A stretch of 64,000 nt of DNA from Diadophis punctatus similis (taxonomy: Eukaryota; Chordata; Lepidosauria; Squamata; Dipsadidae). The position numbers and the translations under genes were made by a program. The number at the start of each line of letters is the position of its first letter. The first letter of the stretch is position 1. Positions 47,059-57,300 of the stretch are shown piece by piece. The stretch is from NCBI GenBank assembly GCA_023053685.1, contig JALIGW010000014.1, forward strand, positions 17,641,308 to 17,705,307, given 5' to 3'. Below the pieces are notes generated by a model. That model saw nothing but the letters and a program-made list of their open reading frames with translations. It searched no databases and was not told the DNA's origin.

Positions 47059-47371
47059 AAATAAATTAACAATAAGCAAATACACAAGAGCCAACTCGAG
47101 GAGGAGGAAGCAATCCTGGGCTTTCAGTTTATCCACCTAAAGTTCCCATCAAGTCAGCCTGGGGGGCCTTCACGTGTGCCGGAGAAAACCTCCAGCCGCA
47201 CCACCACGCCTCGTAGTGTGGGGGACGAAACACAACCGTCTCCAGCTCCACAAACCCAACTCGCACTCCTAGCCAACCTCCCTCCCTCCCTCAGACCTCC
47301 AAGGTCCCTTCCAAATCTATTCTCCAACTCTATTGTCCTGATATTGTTGCTCTCGCTCTCTCCCTCCCCTC

Positions 47372-47380
47372 ACTTCCGGT
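47372..47380 (+). promoter_or_regulatory. ETS/GABPA-type site in ABCB7 promoter
   Basis: ACTTCCGGT lies 50 bp before the start codon. ETS sites of this form are common in TATA-less promoters of nuclear genes for mitochondrial proteins. Confidence 0.5.
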
Positions 47381-47426
47381 GCCCGCCCCTTCCGCTCCTC
47401 GACTTCTCCGTCATTCCCCCCCCCCC

Positions 47427-47435
47427 AATATGGCG
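47427..47435 (+). promoter_or_regulatory. YY1-type site over the ABCB7 start codon
   Basis: AATATGGCG fits the YY1 pattern AAnATGGCG and includes the ATG. YY1 sites overlapping start codons are a known promoter class; binding here is inferred only. Confidence 0.45.
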
Positions 47436-47552
47436 CTGCTGAGGGCTCTACCAAGCCTCTCCGGTGACTGCGCCGCGACCACGGCACTTCGGACCAGGCC
47501 GCTTCGGGTTTCCTTGCGCTGGCGGGGCCGGTTGCTCCCGGAGGCCTCCCAG
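47430..47552 (+). CDS. ABCB7: ABCB7 coding exon 1 (mitochondrial presequence)
   Basis: It starts ATGGCGCTGCTG with A at -3 and G at +4 (strong Kozak) and encodes 41 residues with nine Arg and only two acidic residues. It ends EASQ followed by donor GTAAGG. It is CpG-rich. The sequence is poorly conserved, as expected for a transit peptide. Confidence 0.85.
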
Positions 47553-50500
47553 GTAAGGCGGCGGGGCTCTGGCCCTAGCGAAAGGCCAGGCGGGGTGGCT
47601 GAAAAGGGCGGGTGGGGGCGCCTCCTGACGGGGCCGGGGAGAGAGTTGGGAGCCCGGCAGAGACGAAGGACTCCGGGGCCGGGCCGCCTTAACGGAGCCG
47701 CTCGTGGAGAAGTTGTTTAGGCCCCACCCGGGGAGCCGAGGACTGGCTGGGCGGCTTAAAGTTGTTGTCCTGAGTGTTGCAGGAATCCCAGAGATGTCCC
47801 CCCTCCCCTCCCCGCATTCTGGCTCCCGGTTTCTAAGAAGGTGACGAGGTTGCCTCGTTGGACAGCGAAACAGCTGCAAGCATAGAACATAGAATAACAG
47901 AGCTGGAAAGGGACCTTAGAGGTCCTCTAGTCCAACCCCCCCCCCACTCTAGCAGGAGACCCTGTACCATTTCAGACAAATCATTGTCCAGTCTCTTCTT
48001 GAAATCCTCCAGTGATGGAGCAACCACAACTTCTGGAGGCAACTCGTTCCACTGAGTAATTGTTCTCACTATTAGGAAATTTCTCCGTAGTTCCAGGTTG
48101 CTTCTCTCCCTGGTTATTTTCCATCCAGTGTTTCTTGTTCTGCCCTCTGGTGCTTTGGAGCAGGGGTCCCCAACCTTTTGAACCTCAGGGACCACCAAAT
48201 TCATAATTTTAAGTCCCGCAGACCACTAATATGATTTTTTTTAAAAAAGATAAATACATTTGTAAAATAATGATCAGAGAACTTCCATTTTATAACATGA
48301 AATGCACCTATTTAATATAACAAAATTATAAATGCTTATTTAATCATAACAAAATCTTTAAAGGTTGTTTAATTGTAACAAAATTATTAAAGTTAGTGTA
48401 ATTATTACAAAATAATTGAAGCTTATTTGACCGTGGCTTGCTGATGATGTTGGGAAAGTCAATCCCTTCCAGACCTGTAGCTGTAGTCCCTCCCCTCTCC
48501 TCCCTTCCCCCTTTCCTTTCCTCTTCTTCTTTTCCATTCCTTTCCTTTCCTCCTCTTCTTTTCCTTTCCTTCTTTCCTTTCCTTCTCTTCTCTTTCCTTT
48601 CCTTTCCTTTCCTCTTCTTTCCTTCTTTCCTCTTCTTTCCTTTCCTTTCCTTTCCTTCTTTCCTTTCCTCTTCTTCCTTTCCTTTCCTTCTTTCCTTTCC
48701 TCTTCTTCCTTTCCTTTCCTTCGTTCCTTTCTTTTCCTTCTCTCCTTTCCTTCTTTCCTTTCCTCTTCTTCCTTTCCTTTCCTTTCCTTCTTTCCTTTCT
48801 TTTCCTTCTTTCTTTTCCTCTTCTTCCTTCCTTTTCCTTTTCCTGCAGCCGGGTGGAGGAGCTGGTCTGGGATGACCGAAGGGCCAGTCCTGTGACTACC
48901 ACAGCTCTGGAATATGGGACCAGCCCGTGGTGGGACTGGAAATCTCCGCCATAGGGGGTGGCATTTGCAATGTGAAACTTTGCAGGTGGTAAAACGTGCA
49001 AAAAGGAGCGCAACCATCACCAGCTGGAACGAAATAATGGTACTGTTGCGGGGGGGGGGCTATGCAAGTGAGCCGAAGCGGGGGTTTCAATGGCTGGAAG
49101 CTGCGGGAGCGAAGCGCTACTTGCATTTGTGCGGCATCAGCATTCCACCTCGATATATTTGCGCCAGCCGGTGGCGGAAAGCAGCCCTCATGTCCTGCTG
49201 CTTGGGACTTGGAGTAGTAAATGGCGTCCTGTCAGGGGAGCAGCCAGAGTTTGCTGTCCATTGCGGATGCTAGCTTGGCCCCCTGCAAACTCTCGTCTCT
49301 CGAGGAGCACTCACTGAAGTGGCGTGAGAAGCTGTGAGGCACTCTGATCATTGCATGATTCACCTTGTACCTGCTTACAGGCAAAGACTTAAAACCACAA
49401 AACCAACAATTAAATCAGTGAAGACCTGGACTGAGGAGGCAAAGTTAAAGCTACAGGCTTGCTTTGACTGAACTTTGGAATATTTTTGAAGATACCTCTG
49501 CAGACCTGGATGAACTCACCGATACTGTAATATCATATGTCAGCTTCTGTGAAGACCTATGTGTACCGACCAGGAGCTTGCGAATATACAGCAACAACAA
49601 ACCTTGGTTCATAGCTAAACTTAAGCAGCTATGTCGTTCCAAAGAGGAAGCCTATATAAAAGGTGATACAATGCTGTACAATCAGGCCAGAAATGTATTA
49701 ACAAGGGATATAAGGGCAGCAAAAAGAAGCTACTCTGAAAAGCTAAGGAATCAGTTCTCAACAAATGAACCAGCAAACATGTGGAAAACTCTTAAAACAT
49801 CACGGGTTATGGCAAACCACCTTCCCAAGCTGAAGGAAATCAGCAACTGGCAGATGAACTGAACGTGTTCTACTGCAGGTTCGAAAGGAAACTACAGCCA
49901 CCTATCTCCACAACCTCCATCCCAGACACGTCAACAACAGCCAAACCTCCTACAACTGACCCCATCCTATTGGGCTCACAACCCCTGGTGATCACAGAAA
50001 AGGAAGTGCAAGATCTATTTCATAGACAGAAGCCAGGAAAAGCACCAGGCCCAGACAAGATAACTCCTTCTTGCTTAAAAGTCTGTGCTGACCAATTGGC
50101 CCCCATCTTCACTCAAATCTTCAACAAATCACTAGAGATATGCCATGTTCCTTCTTGTTTCAAACGCTCTACTATCATCCCAGTGCCGAAGAAGCCCTCC
50201 ATCAAGGATCAACAGATGATGCTGTTAATATGGCTCTGCACTACATCCTACAACATCTTGAATCTCCAAAGACCTACGCAAGGGTCCTCTTTGTAGACTT
50301 TATTTCAGCATTCAATACCATCATACCGGACATTCTTCTAACTAAACTAAATCAGCTAGTGGTACCTGAACACACTTGTAAGTGGATCACAAGCTTCCTA
50401 ACAGACATGAAGCAGCAGGTGAAGCTAGGCAAAATCACATCAGATATCTGTACAATTAGCACAGCCCCCCCCCCCCCAGGACTGTGTGCTCTCACCACTT

Positions 50501-51240
50501 CTCTCTATATACCAATGACTGCATCTCAAACGATCCATCTGTTAAACTACTGAAGTTTGCAGATGATACATTTAATAAATTCATTTTTTAGAAATGCCAT
50601 TACTTTACTCTTTCTACAGTCTTTAGATACAGAAACTGTCTTTGGAAAATGTTACATATTTTGTTGAATAATTGGCAGTTTCATATTTGAAAATTTAAAC
50701 AGATATATCTCATCCAGACAAAATAATTTATTTTCATATTTTGAAGCTATCTTGCCACATTGCATTAATTAGCCTTAGTTTTCTGACCTTCTTAAAGCTA
50801 TCTGCACATCTACCCTGCATTTTCTCTGCTGTTTGGCAGAGGCAAATAATTCAATTACCTTCTCTAAAAATTTTTTAGCTACCTTAGTTCCATTTTTATC
50901 TCATTAAGATTGGTCATTTTCTGGAAAAGGAAGAAATGTATTTTCCCTCCCTCCTAATAATGTTATTAACACTCTTCACTGACAATGTTGGTAACCTCTT
51001 GGACTTGGTACTTTACCTCATTGCAATGTATGTTTCAGCTCTGTTTCTGCTGTTAGGATTTTTTCAGAGCTAGGTGTGCGGTACAGGGAAGATTTGTGTG
51101 GTTTTTCTTTACTTTAAAACCAATTCCTTCATTCTTTTGGGACGTGTATTGATCTTGATAATGTTTTACTTATGAAAAATTGATAAAATCATAGCTGTTA
51201 TTGGTTGAACTTGGACAAAATGAGTTTATAAAAAATACCT

Positions 51241-51308
<68 letters not shown>

Positions 51309-54300
51309 TTTCCAATCTTCTCATTAACCATTATATGTAGCATATCTGTTTGTAAGGGAATATAGAGCTGTCCTCCAAGTTATGAGAAAGTTATACTCTT
51401 GTGGGGCTGTATTACTAGCTGTCCAGCCTCATGAGGCCCTTGGGCTGCAGGTTTATTTATTTATTAATTTTATTTATTTGTGAGATTTATATACTGCCTC
51501 ACAGTGCAAGCACTCTCTAAGCGGTTTACACCATTAAGCAATGTATATATTTACATTGCCCCCAACAATCTGGGTCCTCATTTTACCTACCTCGGAAGGA
51601 TGGAAGGCTGAGTCAACCTTGAGCCGGTGAGATTTGAACCGCTGACCTGCGGCTCACAGTCAGCTAAAGTGGCCTGCAGTACTGCCTCTAACCGCTGCGC
51701 CACCTCGGTTGAGCACACCTGAAGTAGATGGGTGTACTAATGGAGGCCATTTAACACCATTGTTACCCTCCCCAGAAGCGGCTGACCAGCCAAGATCAGA
51801 TCAAAAGCAAGTCGTGTAGTACTCTGGCAGGTCTCAAAGAACCCCATGTTAACATGTAAGGAACTAAAGATCTCTCTTGCATTGACAAATGTCAGTGTTC
51901 ATGAGACTACCACCAGGAGAACATTGAATAACAATGGTATGTGTCAGGGTATCTGTCCATGAACTAAAGCTCAGGGGAAAGTGGATCATTAATCACGATC
52001 CCAAAATTCACAGGTGGTACAACCAAAGAAAAGTTAACACTGAAGAAAAATAATGTTTTGGAATGGACAAGTCAAAATCCTGACCGTAATCCTATAGAAA
52101 TGTTGTGGAATTGCCTGAAGTGGGCAATTCATGTGAGAAAGGCTGACAACATCCCTGAGTCGAAGCTGTTCTGTACAGAGAAATGGACTAAAATTCCTAC
52201 TAGACAATGTAAAGGACTAACCAACAGTTGTCAGAAATATCCAGTAGCTATTGCTTCTGAAAGGGGACATACTTATAGGTAGTCCTTGACTTGTGGCCTT
52301 TAAAAATGGACTTATGACCATTTTTCACACTTATGACCATTGCAGCATCCCCATGGTCATGTGATCAAAATTTGGATGCTTGGCAAGTTGTTCATATTTA
52401 TGACGGTTGCAGTGTTCCGGAGTCATGTGATACACTTTTATGACTTTCTGATGAGAAAAGTCAATGGGGAAGCCAGATTCACTTAACAACCATGTTACTA
52501 ATTTAACAACTGCAGTGATTCACTTCACAACTGTGTTAAGTACATTTTTTTATTCTTCTAAATTGGGTTCTCTTTAACTAGTTTTAAGACCTGACTAGGG
52601 ATCAGATCATGTTTTAGGACATACTTGTGCAGAAATATTGAAAATTCAGAAAGACTAGCAAACTCAAGTACCAGTGTATATGTTGTGGGAACTAATAGCA
52701 AATTTTGCAATTTTTCAGTTACATTGTTTGATCATGTTGGTAACATTTTATGTATCTATTCTGTAAATAACTACTTCATCTGTGCATGAAGCACAATTGA
52801 TTTGTAGAACTTTTTTTTATAAAATGTCAAATTTGTTTCATCAAGCAAACAAATGCAATATTTACAAGCAAAAAATACTGCCTACATTCTGAAATAGTTC
52901 CCATTCACCTCCAATACCTTATTTAAATTTTTGGTCATATTTTTTTAAAAAAGCACCTTTGGGACAACCATGACCTGGATGACTGAGAATCTCCATAGAC
53001 ATTTTGGTCATATAATGACCAAGTAATATATTGTTTGATTTTTTTATCACATAATAAGATCGTAGTTTGCAGTACTAAAGCAATAATACTTGCAGTTTGC
53101 AGGATTAAATTTCTCACCCAAAAAGCTTCTTCAGTTCTGACTGAATAGTGGAGAATGGAATTCCTTGCAATCATATGGTTGCTAACTTTTGTGGACTTTG
53201 GTATTGGTTTATCCAAGCAAAACAGGAGCAAATTCTGACAATAATTCTGTTTTTATGTACAAGCTCAAAACAGCTTTCTTTCAGACCTTTCAGGATCACA
53301 ACCAATGTTCCCTCTAAGCTGCGCGGCCGCGCATGTAACGGGAGAACGGCGTACAGCAGTTTCCAACTGCCGTGTGCCGTTTTCTAATGTCAGAGGCTGC
53401 GCGACCACGCACATGACTAGAGAACGGCGTGCAGCAGTTTCCAATTGCCGCGCGCCGTTTTCTAACGCTAGAGGGACCATTGATCACAACCTCCAGTTTA
53501 AGAACTCCTCTATTAAGTTAAAATAAGGTTTATTTGGTATTAGCTTAGCATGTTGTTTGCATCAAGCTGTGTGGTTTATAAAGCTAATACATGGCAAGAA
53601 TAAGCAGTCAATGATTTGCAAGGCCCCATTAGATCTCCAAGGTCCCTTCAATCTGTTATTCTGTGTTATCTCTTCATCTTTTTTGGCCTGAAGCAAACAG
53701 TTTATTTTAAAAAATAGTTTAATTGTGTGCTAATACCTAATAGTTGTGGGAAGGGGACAGTTGGCTGAAAGAATGGGAATAAGCCAAGTTAATTATTTCC
53801 CTTTAAACCATCTCAGGCTTACATGCATTTGGCAGTATTGGCTACTGGGGGAATCTCAGTATCTTGATTTTAGACAGTGACTGGTGATTTGGTGGAAAAT
53901 AATTGATCCATGGATCTCTCCCTTCTCCTTTTTTAAAGCAAAAATTTAATGGGCCTTTGTAATTGTAATTGATTGGGTGTTCTTAGTATTCAGTATTCTG
54001 AAAAAAAAAATTGGTATGTTAGATAAATGCAATAAATTCACCAATTTTGAACTTACCAAATAGGGGAACTTGAATATAGATGATTATCAGCCTAGCAAGA
54101 TTACTTTAGGGGAATACCCAGAAATGTCTGTGAGTATCTATTGAACTCATATATGGTTCTTCAAAACCAGGATTTGTAATCATGCTAAATTAAATACTGC
54201 ATTTAGCAAAAATGAAACAAAAAGAAATTATTGATCACGGTGCACAATATTTCACCCAGAGGTAGCTGAATATTCCAGATAAAGCTTAGTAATTGCTTCC

Positions 54301-57300
54301 AGACATGGTGGCTCAGTTTGCCCTCAGCCCCCCATGCCAAATTCTGAAGCTATAAATTTCCCACTTTTATGAGATGGAACATAACTAAAAACTGTAGTTT
54401 AAAAGTAATATACGACAAAAAATAAGGACCACCTGATGCGGCCCCAGCCACTTTATGTCTGTCAGGCCAGCCTTTGCTGTTAAATGCAGTCCTTAGCCTT
54501 CATAAATGGCTCCTGCCTGATTTACTGAAATCAGGCAGTAAAATTGAGCTGAAGTGGTGCAGTGGTTAAATGCTGCGACTGCAGGCTGATTGCTAGTTCA
54601 GTAGTTCAGCTGTTCAAATCTCACTAGGCTCAAGGTTGACTCAGCCTTCCATCCTTCCGAGGTGGGTAAAATGAGGACCCAGATTGTTGGGGGCAATATG
54701 CTGAACTCTGTAAACCGCTTAGAGAGGGCTGTAAAGCACTATGAAGCGGTATATAAGTAAAGTGCTATTGCTATTTGCTGAGTCAGCTAGCTTTCCAAGG
54801 TGTTTTCTGCTGTCCAGGTAGAAGCCTGGCACACCCCAAAGCATTGCTGTAAATCTAAGCTTGGCACTTTGCTCTAAAGCATGCAGGCATTGTATTAAAA
54901 AAAATTAAAGAATATTTTTTAAAAAAGAATATTAAATATATCATGCATTTTAGCTCTTCTAAAAATCATTATTAATCATTATTATTAATGATTAAAATCA
55001 TTATTGGTAGCCTTGCAAGAGTTGTCCAGAAAAATGAAAGTTTAACTAATTAGTCTTAAAATAGACTGTTTTGGACTCTGTGGCCTTGCTTGTCAGTCTG
55101 CATGTTATTTGAACCAGTAATGCCATAAATAGGGAACTAAGAAGGAGCATCACTTTCTGCATTTTGTGTAATAAATTCCTCACTCATTAGCAAAATCCTG
55201 TTTAAGTTCGCAAAGGGCAAATTAATCTTAATGCTTACAGTTTAGGGTTATATAAATATCGCAGGCTATACATTCTGTAATAAAAGATACAAATATAGAA
55301 TGTATTGATATTACTGATGCAGAATGAGATGAGGTATAAAATCTGCCAATTTGTATGTGATTTCATATGGAAGAGCATGCTTGCTCTCTCCTTATGGTTG
55401 TTACATGCATAAATAACTTGGACTGAGCTCAGTTTATTGTAAGTCAAATAGCAGACAAAACATAAATCCACAAATAAAAATTTAAGTACAATAAGTAAAT
55501 TCCTAGATGATGATAAAGATGTAATATTTGATGTTTTGAAAGTTTTGAAGCCAAGATTATCTACATACAACTTTATGATCTATCATTCTTATATGTTCAA
55601 ATATCGTGTACTATCTCGCCGCTTTTAAAGAGTTTTCTGATCATTTTCTTAGCAATTCCTGACTAGTATTTTGGACTACTGATTTGTCTGATATTCATTT
55701 AAATTATTGTGTGAAACGAAGCTTGTCTTAGAAGCCAGGTTTTATGGCTTAACATTTTGTGTGAATCCAGCCAATTGTAGTCTGTTCAGCAGTCCATGCT
55801 GAACAATTGAAATTTCTTCTGTGGGAAATTATGGGTGTTAGCGGATAAGAGAATGAGTTCCATGTTATATCCGTCCTGTAAAAATGTTGATTGGCGGCTG
55901 TAAATAAAATAGGTGAGCCAGGGTTCTCTCAAGCAGCCACAAAGCAGCCTCCGATTAGCTTTCTTGGCTGTTAACTAATACATGTGTGATTTACTATGCT
56001 GCAGGCATACCCACCCCTTTTATTTTACAAGAGTGCCTTTGTGCGTCCCAAGAACTTCCTAGTAAACAGAGATGATGGTTGAACCTTATATTCAGGTCTT
56101 CCCATTTTATTATTATTATTATTTTAATCTTTTTTAAGGAGATCGAAGGGCCAAGTGAGATCAAAGGAAAGAGTAATGTTAGCCTTATTTAAGTTTTAAA
56201 AGTGAAAGTCTCCAAAAACTCCTGGTATAGTGGTAGATGTAGCCACTGTTCCCTCTAAGCTGCGCTGGTGCGCGGGCGCGCAGGCAACAACAAACTTCAG
56301 CGCAGCACTTTTCAAGTGCAGCGCACCACCCTGCGAGCACGCCCGTCACCCAGCCTGCTTATGATCGCTCTATCTATTGAATGTCAGCCTCTGAATGCTG
56401 TCTGGCTTTAAATCGAATGGGGTCTTAGTTCTGCGGTGGGTGGTCTCCTAATTGTGTGTGTGTGTGTAGAGAGGGAGTATGAGAAAGAGGGAAGGAGGGA
56501 GGAGGAGTGTGTGTATGCGCGCGTGCGTGCTCGGGTGGTGGTGGGAGATTTTAAAAACTTCCGCCGTGAAGCTTCTAATCCAGCACGGAGCCGTCCCCTG
56601 TGCCTCCTTTGCCCCCGGGCGCCCTGCGAACAGGCTGCCTCCCTCCCCTCAGCTAGCCTTCGCACCCCCGCTCCCCGCCCAAATGTTGTGGCTACTCCTC
56701 GTAAATCTCCAACCTTCACACCTCCAAACAGTAGTTAAGTGTCTGGAGCGCCTGCATCTCCCTCTCTGGGACTAGTCAAAAATAGAAGGGGAGAGGGAGG
56801 AGGAGAAGAAGAGGAAGAAGAAGAAGGCGAGGAAGAAGACGTTACCAACAGGCAACAGACTGCAAATTATGCAGACAGAAATTCTTGCCTATTGCCAGGT
56901 CACGACTCATGGTGCTTTCTTTCTCCTGGCATCCGGGTGACCACCTCCCTCCTTCCCCTTCCCATTCAACCCGGTCTGCCCCCCCCCCCCGCTTTCCTTA
57001 CTCCGGTCTCCCCAGTGTCTCTCTCCTCACACACACCCAAACACCCAGCCTTGCAACTGCAAATAACTCAGTGATAAAAGATTTTTTTTCCACCAACTGC
57101 AGGAGATAGTGCTAATCTTTTAATAAAAGATCCCATTACAATAGGATCTGTCTGATCTAGATCTAGAAATACAGCTCTGCTAATATTAGAAGACACTAAT
57201 CATGCTGAATGTAGCTGTTGGGCATTTCTGGAGGACCATTGTTTCCCATCCCTGATACAGAATTTTAACAAATGAACTTCTGTCTGCTGGAATACAACAT

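Larger units (their letters stand above)
47355..47760. promoter_or_regulatory. CpG island at ABCB7 start
   Basis: GC-rich and CpG-rich DNA surrounds exon 1 and its donor. No TATA box is seen. The island is flanked on the left by nested MITEs (to 47066) and on the right by a CR1 tail (from 47885). Confidence 0.75.

Noticed and set aside
47833..48204. 123-codon minus-strand open frame near ABCB7 exon 1
   Set aside because: It is the C-terminus of a CR1 LINE running into flanking DNA, not a host gene.
48358..49020. 220-codon Lys/Glu/Arg-rich open frame
   Set aside because: A translation of the pyrimidine tract on the opposite strand; not a protein gene.
48161..49210. Complete hAT element starting CAGGGGTCCCC
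   Set aside because: No inverted right end; the nearest possible target copy (ACTTGGAG near 49208) does not follow a proper terminus, so only the left end is annotated.
49464..50553. Intact reverse transcriptase gene
   Set aside because: Frameshifts, stops and an internal deletion; a dead LINE fragment.
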